DNA from: Bacteroidetes bacterium GWF2_29_10
GTDB taxonomy: Bacteria; Bacteroidota; Bacteroidia; Bacteroidales; GWE2-29-8
Assembly (NCBI GenBank): GCA_001768555.1
Contig: MEOD01000079.1
Span: 1 to 64,000, forward strand
DNA: 64,000 nucleotides
Direction of reading: 5' to 3'
This document shows, piece after piece, positions 9,453 through 20,800 of the stretch (positions are counted from its first letter, which is position 1; each line of letters opens with the position of its first letter). The notes under the pieces were generated by a model that was given only the letters and a program-made list of their open reading frames with translations, did no database searches and had not been told where the DNA came from. A program made the position numbers and the translations under genes.

Positions 9453-10148
9453 ATGGAAACAATAACCGAGAATGATAGTAAATTTATTTGTGATATTGAA
9501 GCTCCTTGTTTTAAAACATTATCGTCTGAAGAGATAGAGTTGATAAGAGGAAGTAAGACACAAGTATTATTTCGAAAAGGAGATAATCTTTCAAAGCAAG
9601 GAACATTTGTGTCTTATATTTTATTTATAATAAATGGTTTGGTAAAACAATATATAGAAGGAGGAAATACAAAGACATATAATCTTAGAATTATTAAATC
9701 TGGCGAATTTATAGGACTTTCGTCTGTGTTTACGAAACATACTTTTGATTATTCTGCCATTTCTTTAACTGATTGTCAAGCATTTATAATAGAGAAAGAT
9801 GTTATTACAAAAATTGTCAAGCAAAATAGCACTTTTGGATTTAACATTATAAAAAGATATTGTGAGCAAAACACAAACTTGTTTGATAGTATCAATCATC
9901 TTGTTTATAAGCAAATGAATGGGCGCATGGCTAACACATTAATATATATTGATGAAATAAAGATTGAAAATGAAAACATTTTTCAACTTCTTTCACGTAA
10001 AGATATTGCAGACTTTGCAGGGATTTCAACAGAAAGCGCAGTAAAATTGCTTAAAAATTTTGAAAAAGATGGATTGATTATGCTTAATGAAAAAGATATA
10101 AAAATATTAAATAAAGAAGCCTTAATGCAAATTAGGAAAAATGGGTAA
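9453..10148 (+). CDS. Crp/Fnr family transcriptional regulator
   Basis: cNMP-fold N-terminus; HTH SRKDIADFAGISTESAVKLLKNFEKDGLI. Confidence 0.92.
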   Translation: METITENDSKFICDIEAPCFKTLSSEEIELIRGSKTQVLFRKGDNLSKQGTFVSYILFIINGLVKQYIEGGNTKTYNLRIIKSGEFIGLSSVFTKHTFDYSAISLTDCQAFIIEKDVITKIVKQNSTFGFNIIKRYCEQNTNLFDSINHLVYKQMNGRMANTLIYIDEIKIENENIFQLLSRKDIADFAGISTESAVKLLKNFEKDGLIMLNEKDIKILNKEALMQIRKNG

Positions 10149-10224
10149 TCGTCATTACTAAACACATATTTATGGCACTAAAATTGACGAACTTGAAATT
10201 TAAAATATAAAAAATGAAGATATT

Positions 10225-11481
10225 ATGACTCCTTCAACGATATTAAAGATATTTGTAGCCATATTCACTCTATTAATACTTATTACGATAGACTATCCTG
10301 TATATAAAAACATTAAGGATAATGTATTGCACAACAAAAAAAGATTATTCACTATTTTTAAAATACTGTATTGGACAATTAGTGGGACATCCTATAGCAT
10401 GCTAATAATATATTCGATAACTAGACCATACAAAATTCCAGCTGACTATTCTGAGATATTTATTATTATAAACAGCATTGTCTTTATTACATTTTTCTTT
10501 AAAATAATAGTATTCCTTTCGATAATGATAAAATGCTTGGTAAGTTTAATTATGCGAGTATTTAAGCTTAACAAAACCATTATTGAAAAAACAAAGCGAA
10601 CGATTGTAATTTTAGGAACCAGCATAGCTGATTTAATTTTTATCATTCTCTTCTATAATTTATTTTTTAGTGGACAGGATATAGTTATTAAAAGAGTAGA
10701 AATTAATTTGCCAGACCTACCTAAGTCTTTTGACAATTACAAAATTATTCAGATATCCGATCTTCATGCAGGCAGCTATTTGAATAATAAAATCATAGAA
10801 GACGCCGTAAGCATTATAAATAAAGAAAATGCTGACATGATTGCTTTTACTGGTGACATTGTTAATTTTCAGAGCTCAGAGATGAATGAATATTTGCCTT
10901 ATCTTAAGCGTTTCAAATCAAAAGATGGGGTATTTGCTGTTATGGGTAATCATGATTATGGAGAGTATGTTTCATGGGATACCTATAAAGAAAAACAAGA
11001 TGATGTTAGGAATATCATCCGTAATTATAATAAAATAAGCTGGAATATATTATTAAACGAAAACCGTATCATACGAAAGGGTGACGATTCGATTGCTATT
11101 ATTGGTTCCGAGAATTGGAGTAACAGTAAACGGTTTAAAAGCCCTGGTGATTTGAAAAAAGCAAAAAAAGGAGTTGAAGATGTTGGGTTTAAGATTTTAC
11201 TTTCACACGATCCTCAGCATTTTGAACTCAAAGTAATAAAAGAAAATAAAGACATACAATTAACTCTATCTGGGCATACTCATGCAATGCAATTTGGCAT
11301 TGACAACAAATACATAAAGTGGAGCCCTTCTAAATGGGCTTATAAATATTGGAATGGCTTGTATAAAGAAGGGCACCAATACATTTATGTAAATAGAGGC
11401 TTGGGGTATGTTGGATTTGCTTCAAGAATAGGGATGTTGCCTGAAATAACTGTAATTACACTAAAGAAATCATCTCAATAA
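10225..11481 (+). CDS. Membrane-anchored metallophosphoesterase
   Basis: ISDLHAGS, AFTGDIVNF, MGNHDYG, LSHDP, LSGHTHAMQFG metal-ligand motifs with N-terminal TM helices. Confidence 0.9.
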   Translation: MTPSTILKIFVAIFTLLILITIDYPVYKNIKDNVLHNKKRLFTIFKILYWTISGTSYSMLIIYSITRPYKIPADYSEIFIIINSIVFITFFFKIIVFLSIMIKCLVSLIMRVFKLNKTIIEKTKRTIVILGTSIADLIFIILFYNLFFSGQDIVIKRVEINLPDLPKSFDNYKIIQISDLHAGSYLNNKIIEDAVSIINKENADMIAFTGDIVNFQSSEMNEYLPYLKRFKSKDGVFAVMGNHDYGEYVSWDTYKEKQDDVRNIIRNYNKISWNILLNENRIIRKGDDSIAIIGSENWSNSKRFKSPGDLKKAKKGVEDVGFKILLSHDPQHFELKVIKENKDIQLTLSGHTHAMQFGIDNKYIKWSPSKWAYKYWNGLYKEGHQYIYVNRGLGYVGFASRIGMLPEITVITLKKSSQ

Positions 11482-11524
11482 ACGTCAGAGTATTTTATAT
11501 GCATTTAGATTAAAAAAAATAATG

Positions 11525-11532
11525 TACTTTTG
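11525..11532 (+). promoter_or_regulatory. -7 element for purB
   Basis: TACTTTTG (TAnnTTTG) 44 bp before the ATG. Confidence 0.4.
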
Positions 11533-11576
11533 ACCTAAATTTGACGTAAGTTTTTTGTAAAAAGATAATTAAAAAA

Positions 11577-12923
11577 ATGGACAACTTTGAATTATATGCA
11601 ATATCGCCTATTGATGGAAGATATTGGAAAGGTGTTGAGTCACTAAAAAACTATTTTTCCGAATATGCTTTAATACGTTACAGAGTACTAGTGGAAGTTG
11701 AATATTTTATTGCTCTTACTGCTGCTCAATTACCTAATCTGAAAGATATAGATAAATCGGATATAGAAACTAAGTTGCGCAATATATACATTAACTTTGA
11801 AGAAAGCTCTGCACTTCGCATTAAGGAAATTGAAAGAACTACCAATCATGATGTAAAAGCCGTTGAATATTTCCTTCGTGAAGAGTTTGAAAAAATAGGC
11901 ATCGCACAATTTAATGAATTTATTCATTTTGGATTAACATCTCAGGACATTAATAACACCGCTGTGCCGATGTCTTTAAAGGATGCTATTGAAAATGTTT
12001 ACGAACCTCTATTCAATGAATTGCTCAACAGAATTGAACAATTGGCAAAGGAATGGGACAAAATACCTATGCTCGCAAGAACTCACGGACAACCTGCCTC
12101 TCCAACACGATTGGGAAAGGAAATATACGTGTTCTACGAGCGTTTACAAAAACAAAAAGAATATCTTAAGGCAATTCCTTTTTCTGCAAAGTTTGGCGGA
12201 GCTACAGGGAATTTTAATGCTCATTATGCAGCGTTCCCTAACAATGACTGGATTGATTTTGCTAACAACTTTGTCAATAAAACTCTGAAATTAACAAGAA
12301 CTCGCACAACAACTCAGATTGAGCATTATGATAATCTCGCTGCATTGTTTGACGCAATGAAGCGTATCAATAATATTATCGTTGACATGAATCGAGACTT
12401 CTGGCATTACATTTCTATTGATTACTTCAAGCAAAAGATTAATAAAGACGAGGTTGGTTCTTCGGCAATGCCACATAAAGTAAACCCTATTGATTTTGAA
12501 AATTCGGAAGGCAATCTTGGTATTGCCAATGCTTTATTCGAACATTTATCAGCTAAGCTCCCTATATCTCGTTTGCAAAGAGATTTAACCGACTCAACCG
12601 TTTTGCGAAACGTTGGTGTGCCAATAGCTCATTCAATCATTGCATTCAAATCAACTCTTAGAGGCTTAAACAAGCTAATCATCAATAACAAAAAAATCGA
12701 AAACGATTTAAATGACAATTGGGCAGTAATAGCCGAAGCTATTCAAACCATATTACGAAGTGTTAACTATCCAGACCCTTATAATGCACTAAAACAATTA
12801 ACCCGAAATAACGAAAAGATTGATGCTACTTCATTGCAAACATTCATCAACAATTTAGATGTTGAAGAATCCGTAAAACAAAAACTTTTAAAGATTACAC
12901 CTTTTAACTATGTTGGAAAATAA
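11577..12923 (+). CDS. purB: Adenylosuccinate lyase
   Basis: ISPIDGRYW start, TNHDVKAVEYFL, RTHGQPASPT, GSSAMPHKVNPIDFENSEGN signature. Confidence 0.95.
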   Translation: MDNFELYAISPIDGRYWKGVESLKNYFSEYALIRYRVLVEVEYFIALTAAQLPNLKDIDKSDIETKLRNIYINFEESSALRIKEIERTTNHDVKAVEYFLREEFEKIGIAQFNEFIHFGLTSQDINNTAVPMSLKDAIENVYEPLFNELLNRIEQLAKEWDKIPMLARTHGQPASPTRLGKEIYVFYERLQKQKEYLKAIPFSAKFGGATGNFNAHYAAFPNNDWIDFANNFVNKTLKLTRTRTTTQIEHYDNLAALFDAMKRINNIIVDMNRDFWHYISIDYFKQKINKDEVGSSAMPHKVNPIDFENSEGNLGIANALFEHLSAKLPISRLQRDLTDSTVLRNVGVPIAHSIIAFKSTLRGLNKLIINNKKIENDLNDNWAVIAEAIQTILRSVNYPDPYNALKQLTRNNEKIDATSLQTFINNLDVEESVKQKLLKITPFNYVGK

Positions 12924-14187
12924 ATTCAAGCTTTTCATTTTAATTTTACTCTCTATTCTTTATAAGGAGAACTATGCTCAAAATAAATTCAAATACGCAC
13001 ACCTTAGCGACCCAATTACCTTTAAAGATTCAATAGAGAAAAGATTTACAATTGAAGAGGTTGAAAAATTTGTTTATGCTGATTCAACTAATAATGTTTT
13101 GCTTGAAAATGGTTATGCCCAAGCTAAAATATCAAACATCGCCAAATGGGATGCAATCAAAAGCAACGCTATTCCTCAAAAAGTCACTGTTATTTTCACA
13201 AAGTATCCAAAAAATAAAGAAGACTGGATTACTAATTTTTACAATCTGCTTGGAAAAAGATTGATCGAACTTTACAAATTAGACTCAACTCTTAACTTTA
13301 AAAATATAAAATATCATATTATTCTTCAAACAGCTTGCAACACCGAAGAAGAAACTAAATCATTCTTCCACGGCATCAAAATAGACTATATCAATAAAAC
13401 ATCTAACGTGAGCTATGACACGCTTAAAGTTACCACTCAAACGGATGATTACTCAATGAAACTTATTCGAAATCTAACCGAAAAGAAGCCCGTCAAAGAT
13501 TCAACACTTTATAAAATCATACAAAGAAACAATGGTTGGAATAATTCTTTATTTGCAATGAATTACACAAACTCTTTCTTTAATGATGAAACGGTTACAT
13601 TAGTAATAAATAGCGTTATGCTATCAAAAGCAAACAATGCGACCGTTGACTATTTTGTTGTACTTTTTAACAAATCATTCGACCCCTTGGGAAGCAACAT
13701 CCCAGAGAAAGTCGAAAACGTGTATATCAATAGGTCTTTCAATGCACGAAGCTTTTCTAAAGAAATATCTTTAGCAAAAGAACAATACTCCCAGTGCGAA
13801 GCATTCATATCAAAAATGTTTTACGGCAAACAAAACATTAATAATGAAAACATAATCCTTATTGTCAATAACTATTTCGATTATGAATACCTATCTTTAA
13901 TCGACATGAATGTCCCCATGAAAATAATCGTCAAAAATGCTAAAAAATCTAATGAAATAAACCCTTTATACTTCCTCCTTGCTAAAAAAACTAACGCAAC
14001 AATTCACACAATCAACAAAGATTACAGCATAAGCGAAGTAAACAAATACTATGAAATTAGTAAAAAAAACGATCCAAATGTAAAAAAGATTGAAGCAGAA
14101 CTATTAAAAAAAAACATTAAACCATCCCCTTCCGTTCACCAAAAACATAAAAAAACAAAAGAATTATGTTGTCCTAAATTTAATTAA
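12910..14187 (+). CDS. Hypothetical protein with signal peptide
   Basis: 425 aa ORF; MLENKFKLFILILLSILYKENYAQ secretion signal; overlaps purB by 14 bp; no recognised domain. Confidence 0.75.
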   Translation: MLENKFKLFILILLSILYKENYAQNKFKYAHLSDPITFKDSIEKRFTIEEVEKFVYADSTNNVLLENGYAQAKISNIAKWDAIKSNAIPQKVTVIFTKYPKNKEDWITNFYNLLGKRLIELYKLDSTLNFKNIKYHIILQTACNTEEETKSFFHGIKIDYINKTSNVSYDTLKVTTQTDDYSMKLIRNLTEKKPVKDSTLYKIIQRNNGWNNSLFAMNYTNSFFNDETVTLVINSVMLSKANNATVDYFVVLFNKSFDPLGSNIPEKVENVYINRSFNARSFSKEISLAKEQYSQCEAFISKMFYGKQNINNENIILIVNNYFDYEYLSLIDMNVPMKIIVKNAKKSNEINPLYFLLAKKTNATIHTINKDYSISEVNKYYEISKKNDPNVKKIEAELLKKNIKPSPSVHQKHKKTKELCCPKFN

Positions 14188-14259
14188 AACCACCAAAGAC
14201 AACAATCATATACCCTTTATTTTATTTACTTTTTAATTGATTTTATTCTGAAAAGATAT

Positions 14260-14267
14260 TATTTTTG
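14260..14267 (+). promoter_or_regulatory. -7 element for zupT
   Basis: TATTTTTG with TTG (14237-14239) about 20 bp upstream. Confidence 0.4.
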
Positions 14268-14301
14268 TAGAATAAATAAAGAGTAAAATAAACCCAGCAA
14301 T

Positions 14302-15102
14302 ATGACAACAGAAAATATATTAATTGCTTTTGGATTAACCCTCTTTGCAGGTCTTTCAACAGGTATTGGAAGTTTTTTAGCATTCTTTTCAAAAGGAAAT
14401 AGCCCCCGTTTTCTTGCAATGTCATTAGGATTTTCCGCAGGAGTAATGATATACGTATCAATGGTAGAAATATTTCAAAAATCCAAAATCGCATTAACTG
14501 GCGTTTATGGAGATTTTACAGGATACTTATACACAATAATATCCTTCTTCGCCGGAATTGCAGTAATCGCAATAATCGACAAGCTCGTCCCATCATACGA
14601 AAACCCTCACGAAATTAAAAGCATGAATGACACTGAAGCTGACAATAAAAACAAATTCTATCGAATGGGACTATTCTCCGCTCTTGCAATAACAATACAT
14701 AACTTCCCTGAAGGATTAGCTACATTTATTGCAGCACTGCAAGATCCTAAACTTGGCGTAGGCATTGCAGTTGCCATTTCAATACATAATATCCCAGAAG
14801 GCATTGCCGTGTCTGTTCCAATATACTATGCAACAAAAAGTAAGAAAAAAGCATTTGCATTCTCATTCGCATCTGGGCTTGCAGAACCCCTTGGAGCATT
14901 AATCGGATTTTTCATACTATTCCCTTTCATTAATGATGCACTACTCGGCTTTGTCTTTGCATCCGTCGCAGGTATAATGGTATACATATCACTTGATGAA
15001 TTACTCCCAACAGCTGAAAAATACGGCGAACACCATATTGCAATCTACGGACTAATTGCTGGAATGGCAGTAATGGCTATAAGTTTACTACTATTCGTTT
15101 AA
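14302..15102 (+). CDS. zupT: Zinc transporter ZupT (ZIP family)
   Basis: [16 protein letters not shown] and [22 protein letters not shown] metal-binding motifs. Confidence 0.93.
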   Translation: MTTENILIAFGLTLFAGLSTGIGSFLAFFSKGNSPRFLAMSLGFSAGVMIYVSMVEIFQKSKIALTGVYGDFTGYLYTIISFFAGIAVIAIIDKLVPSYENPHEIKSMNDTEADNKNKFYRMGLFSALAITIHNFPEGLATFIAALQDPKLGVGIAVAISIHNIPEGIAVSVPIYYATKSKKKAFAFSFASGLAEPLGALIGFFILFPFINDALLGFVFASVAGIMVYISLDELLPTAEKYGEHHIAIYGLIAGMAVMAISLLLFV

Positions 15103-15256
15103 AACGCGAATAAAATTAAAATATTAAATTATCAGAGGAAGTAAAAAAAAATAAAGATGTAATCTTAGATTGTTTTAAAATTTTATTCAGGTAATATTTA
15201 ATTTTCTCCCACCTACTTTATATATTTAAAATTATATTTAGTTAGTAAGGATTCTT

Positions 15257-15264
15257 TATTTTTG
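15257..15264 (+). promoter_or_regulatory. Putative -7 element for the ECF sigma operon
   Basis: TATTTTTG (TAnnTTTG). Confidence 0.3.
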
Positions 15265-15321
15265 TGTAACATTTTTTTTCTTTTTTAGTCTTATGATTTT
15301 AAAATGCAGAAAATTATATAA

Positions 15322-15819
15322 ATGACTGATTCAGAATTTAACAAGATTGTAGAAATGTATTCGGATAGTATATATCGTTTTGTACTAAAAAGTTTGAGGG
15401 ATAAAAATACTGCCAAAGATTTAATGCAAGATGTTTATGAAAGAGTATGGATAAAAAGACAAAATGTTAACATTGAAAAAGCAAAGTCTTATTTGTTTAC
15501 AACAGCTTATCATTGTATGATTGATTTAATAAAACAAAAAAATAGGTTTGTTTCCATAGAAACAGCTAATATTGAAAAAAATGAAACTGTGATAATTGAA
15601 AATAATTACAATAATATAAAGGAAATTATTGATGAACTTAGCAACAAATTGCCAGAAATTCAAAAGATGGTTTTAATGTTAAGAGATTATGAAGATTATA
15701 GTTATGAAGAAATAGGAAAAATAACAGGATTAACAGAATCACAAGTAAAAGTTTATATTTATAGAGCTAGGATTTTTCTAAAAAATAATTTAAAACGTTA
15801 TCAACATTTAATTTTTTAA
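15322..15819 (+). CDS. ECF-type RNA polymerase sigma-70 factor
   Basis: DLMQDVYERVWI region 2; YEDYSYEEIGKITGLTESQVKVYIYRARIFLKN region 4. Confidence 0.92.
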   Translation: MTDSEFNKIVEMYSDSIYRFVLKSLRDKNTAKDLMQDVYERVWIKRQNVNIEKAKSYLFTTAYHCMIDLIKQKNRFVSIETANIEKNETVIIENNYNNIKEIIDELSNKLPEIQKMVLMLRDYEDYSYEEIGKITGLTESQVKVYIYRARIFLKNNLKRYQHLIF

Positions 15820-15821
15820 AA

Positions 15822-16895
15822 ATGAAAATAAATAGAGAGAATTACGAATCATTTTTTTTAGATTATATAGATGGTAATCTTAATCCAGAACTTTACAATC
15901 AACTAATTGTTTTTTTGGAAAATAATCCAGATTTAAAAGAAGAACTCAATACTTATTATAATATAAAATTAAGTAGTGTAAACTATTCAGGTCCAAAAGA
16001 TATTTTAACAAGATCTAATGAACATGGAATAAGCGATATTGATTTTAATCTTTTAAGATATATAGATGGAGAAATGAATGGAGAAGAATTAAACAACTTT
16101 ATCGCAAGACTCGAAAATGATAAATATTTGAAGAGGGAATTATTGTATTTAGAAAATGTAAAACTTGAAAAAGAAAAAATAATATACCAAGAAAAGAAAA
16201 AATTAAAAAAGAGCTTAATTATAAGTTCTCGTAATTTTTTATATTATGCTATTGGTGTTGCCGCAAGCGTATTAATAGTCATATTGTTTTTTAACCAAAA
16301 TACCAAAGAAGGATATATTATTAAAAAATTCGCAAATAACACTAAAAAAACAAATAGCATAAATAATAATGTTGATAGCTCCTCTATAAATAATGCCATA
16401 ATTATACAAAATTTATTAATAGCATCAAAAAACAACTCTTATAAAAAACAACATAATGATAATAAAGCAAGAAAGTTTAAACAATCTGACATTATAGAAA
16501 AAAAGGAAAGAATAAAATCAGAAAACAACTTTTATTCATTAAATAACACTGCGGATGCAAAAGACTCTATCCTTTTGCTTGCAAATACTAAAGATAGTCT
16601 GACTTTACTTGAAAACAATGCAATAGTAAATAATATATCAACAGAGTCTCTCCTTGAATTAAGCAGTTTAAAAGAAGAGAATAAATTACAAGCAAGTGAT
16701 TCATTAATTGCCCAAAATGAAAATACAGCGAAAGAATATAATTTATCTAAAATTTCATTTAAATCATTGCTTAACATCTTTAGAAAAAACAAAAATGCAA
16801 AAGGTAAGTACTATTTTAACATCCAATTTAATAAAGAATATGAAATAGCTTTGCTCGAAATTAAAATAGGAGAATTGCACATAATAAAAAAATAA
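15822..16895 (+). CDS. Putative anti-sigma / membrane regulator with duplicated N-terminal module
   Basis: Starts 3 bp after the ECF sigma stop; FFLDYIDGNLNPELYNQLIVFLENNPDLKEEL repeated as LLRYIDGEMNGEELNNFIARLENDKYLKREL; single TM (YAIGVAASVLIVILFF). Confidence 0.7.
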   Translation: MKINRENYESFFLDYIDGNLNPELYNQLIVFLENNPDLKEELNTYYNIKLSSVNYSGPKDILTRSNEHGISDIDFNLLRYIDGEMNGEELNNFIARLENDKYLKRELLYLENVKLEKEKIIYQEKKKLKKSLIISSRNFLYYAIGVAASVLIVILFFNQNTKEGYIIKKFANNTKKTNSINNNVDSSSINNAIIIQNLLIASKNNSYKKQHNDNKARKFKQSDIIEKKERIKSENNFYSLNNTADAKDSILLLANTKDSLTLLENNAIVNNISTESLLELSSLKEENKLQASDSLIAQNENTAKEYNLSKISFKSLLNIFRKNKNAKGKYYFNIQFNKEYEIALLEIKIGELHIIKK

Positions 16896-16977
16896 AAAAA
16901 CATACAATAAATGTAACTTAATTTTATTACAAAAAGTCTTACAACAAAATTAATAAAACATTAAATCACAAGCAAAA

Positions 16978-17823
16978 ATGAGAACTAATTTAAATTTTAT
17001 TTCATTGTTTTTTATAACAATAATAAGCATTACATCTGTAGCTCAAACAACAGGAGATAGTATCCCTGATTCAAAAAAAGACACAACTATAATTAGGTTA
17101 AACAAAAACACAATTTACATAATAAAAAATGAACATAAACAAACACAAATTAATGACACAATAAAAAATTATAAAACAAATAAATTTCATACTGCTTTAT
17201 CAATAAACGACCTTACATTAGGAATAAACGGATTGATTAATAACAATATAGAGTTAAGAGATATATCTGAAAATTTACAACAACAATATGGAAAATCAAT
17301 TAATTTTAAACTTAAATTTTTTACATTTAGTTACAAAAAAATTAGAGATGGACAAATTAAAATAGCACCAAACTTAAAATTAGGATTTGCAAGTCTGGAA
17401 TTAGAATATGCAAATTACAGATTTAATAGTAATTATAAACTTCAAACAAATACAAACCATTTAACATTAAAAGAAAATACCGAAAATGACTATTACAAAA
17501 ACAAACTCACTGTTAGCTATATTAATCTACCTGTAACTTTTAATTATAAAGTAAAAAAAACTCCTTTTGTATTCACTGCTGGAATAGATTGCGGAGTCAG
17601 ACTTCGTTCTCATACAAAAGTTGTTTATTATTCGGGTAATTCAAAAAACAAAAGAAAAGAGCACGATGATTTTAATTTAAATAATTTTAAATATGGTGTT
17701 ACAGCAGGAATTAGTTTAAAAAATCATTTTGGAATCTTCGGTAACGTATCTCTAAGCACTCTATTTAAAAGTAATCAAAATATTGATTTATATCCTTTTT
17801 CAGTTGGAATTAGACTGTTTTAA
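16978..17823 (+). CDS. Outer-membrane beta-barrel protein
   Basis: Signal peptide; alternating aromatic/polar beta strands; KNHFGIFGNVSLSTLF...YPFSVGIRLF ending in F. Confidence 0.65.
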   Translation: MRTNLNFISLFFITIISITSVAQTTGDSIPDSKKDTTIIRLNKNTIYIIKNEHKQTQINDTIKNYKTNKFHTALSINDLTLGINGLINNNIELRDISENLQQQYGKSINFKLKFFTFSYKKIRDGQIKIAPNLKLGFASLELEYANYRFNSNYKLQTNTNHLTLKENTENDYYKNKLTVSYINLPVTFNYKVKKTPFVFTAGIDCGVRLRSHTKVVYYSGNSKNKRKEHDDFNLNNFKYGVTAGISLKNHFGIFGNVSLSTLFKSNQNIDLYPFSVGIRLF

Positions 17824-17828
17824 ACAAA

Positions 17829-17866
17829 AAAAAGAGACACCAAAGTTATGATGTCTCTTCAAAAAT
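17829..17866. terminator. Bidirectional terminator between convergent genes
   Basis: AGAGACA...TGTCTCT stem flanked by A and T runs. Confidence 0.6.
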
Positions 17867-17895
17867 TGTAATTTTTATTTGAACAATTTTAATAA

Positions 17896-20800
17896 TTATT
17901 TTATTTGAACAATTTTTTTGATAACAACTTCATTGTTGAATATAAAACGAACAAAGTAAATATTGCTGTTGTCGTTATTCGATAAAGAATTTGTTATAGT
18001 ATGATTCCCTTCAGTTTCATATTTGTTTGCAATAGTGCTTATTTTTTGTCCTTTTAGGTCAAATAATTCAATAGTAACATTTCCATTTTGAGGAATGTTG
18101 TATTCAATTGAGAAGTTTTCATTAAATGGATTTGGATAAACATTAAAGTTGGAAGAGATACTCGTTTTGCTTGTAACATTTTGTTGAATACTTTTTGGTT
18201 TTAAGGTATAAAATTGTTGTATTCCACTAAAATTAGAATATTCTGTCCCTTCTACATTACAGAAAGCTCTTATTTGCCATTCGTAAGTTGATATTGGTAG
18301 TAATTGGTCTGCTTCATTGCAAACAGCGCAACCAATTTGTTGTTCCGAAGACTGCTCATTAATATTTATATACATCCATGCACCGTTTTGAATTCTCCAT
18401 CTTAATAAATAATGGTCAGCTTTTGGCACAGTATCCCATTTTAATATTGCATAAGTAATTCCAACTTCTTGAGATAAACTACTTATGTCTGCGCAACTTT
18501 GAGAAGTTGTGAATTTAAATAAGTTTGTAAAGTCGGAAATTGAGTTATTATTGCAGATAGTTCTTATTTGCCATTCATATTCCGTGTTAGAAGTTAAACC
18601 ATTTATGGTTGCAATGCGAATACCAGATGGTGCATTATAATAACTCCAAGCATCTGGACCTGCTTTTACTCTCCAGCGAATCATATATATACTATCATTG
18701 CTAACAGGAACCCAATTAAAAGTTACTTGAGTTGATTTTAAGTTGCTAACGTTAAGATATTCTGCTTGTGTGCATAAGGCCACATTGTTTGTTGTAAATT
18801 CACTTCCCACTAAATTTGTAAAGTCAGAGTAGAACCCTCCTACACAGAATTTTCTTATTTGCCATTCATATTCTGTATCTGATGTTAAATCCCCTATAAC
18901 TATTGACGATTGTCCTGCCGTTGCAGTATAGTATCTCCATGCTTCCGGCCCTGCTTTTACTCTCCAACGTACCATGTATGATACTGCATTGATATCATTT
19001 ATCCAGTTTAATTTTGCAGTGCTTGTTGATACATTATTTACAATTAGAGAAGTGGCGATGTTACATGTATTTGTAATTTCCTCCTGGGTTGTAAATATGT
19101 AGTCAGTCATACATGAATAAGTACTTGAATCCTTAAATTGTCTTATTTGAAAAACATATTCAGTATTTGCTTCTAATGAATTAATAAGAATAGAGGTATC
19201 CGATGAATTTATTGTAAAATATCTTGTCCAGGTAGATTCAGTTGTTTTCTTCATTCTTGCCATATAACTTGTAGTCTCTATGTTTCTATTCCAATTTAAA
19301 ACAATTGATTTGTTTGTATTATTTACCTCTGTTATATTTGATACTTCTGGGAAGTAAGCAGGTTCAAATAAACTCATAGTGTCTTTAGTATAACAGCCAT
19401 TTATACCAATTGCAGTAACAATATAATCACCTCCTGACAAATCATAAATGCTATCTTCAGTTGAGCCGTTTGACCATACATACATGTAATCTTTATTATT
19501 TCCAAGCATTATTACTGAGCCAAAGCCATCAAAACTTCCATTACAGGTTACTCTTCCTGTTGTGTTAAATGAACTTATTATTGGTAACTCATTTACTGTA
19601 ACAATAACAGTATCTTGAATAGTGCACGCACCAGTAGTTCCTGTAACATAATAAGTTGTAGTTGTAACTGGATTTACAGATATTTTTGCTGTTATAGCTC
19701 CTGTATTCCATAAGTATGAAGTTGCACCAGTAGCACTTAAAGATTTTATATCTCCAGCACATATAGTTTGGTCAGCTCCAGCATCAACACTACATGTCAA
19801 AATTTCTTGAGGAGAAGTATAAGCTCTAATACATAAATTTCTAGCATATGCAGTTCCTCCTCCAATAGCTGTCCATGAAGAAGAATTATAACTAATCCAA
19901 CACTTCTCTGTTTGTATAACTGGAGTGCAACCAGATGCAGATTCTGTTGTTAAAGGATAATTATAAGTAGGAGTAACATACTTTACTCTTATGTAAAAAT
20001 TATTGCCTGTGGATATATTCACGGAAGAAGGAAGATTAATAACATGATACCCAGGATAGTCACAAAAAGCAGATACAGTAGCTAAAATACCTGTGGTACT
20101 ATCTAGAACATCTATTGTAATATTTGCACCAGCACTGTTTATCCATGTTCCTACTTTATCAACTTTTTCATTTCCTTCTGCTGTAAATTTTGTTAACCCA
20201 TAAGCTATTGTATCATTGTAACCAAAACTTCCAGTCCACCCAAAATTATCATAAAAATACTGCTTTATTTCTGGATTGTAATCCATTTTTGTTGGAAAAT
20301 AAGCTACAGAAGTATTTACTTTTGTATCATTATATGATATGTAAAAATATCCTGATTCTCCCCAGTAAGTTCCCCAGCTATTTTTTATTATCCAAGCACC
20401 AACACCTCCTGCTGTAATTTTAGTATCATCCCAACCTACTAATAATACGGCATGATTTGTAGAATTAGAAGTAGCACCACCATAAAAATAAGTCTTGTCA
20501 ACAGAATTATAAGAAGAATCCTCCCAACGCATATTAGTGTATAAGCCCCCATAGTCAAGTAAAGCCTGCTTTAATATCTCTGGAGTATTTATTAGAAATC
20601 TCGCTTCCATAACAAAAGCTGCAGGTTCTATGTCTGGATTACAATCATGAACAGTTGTACTATATACATCAAGACTATCATAAACAGGACCTTTTAGTCT
20701 TGATAAATATGCCATAGATTTAAAATGATTACCACCATCACAAGGTGCACTAGTAAAACCATGGCAATTTTTTAAATTATTTTCAGATAAATCATAAGTT

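Noticed and set aside
14243-14494. Minus-strand 83-aa ORF at the zupT start
   Set aside because: Overlaps the zupT coding start antisense; low-complexity hydrophobic translation; no support.
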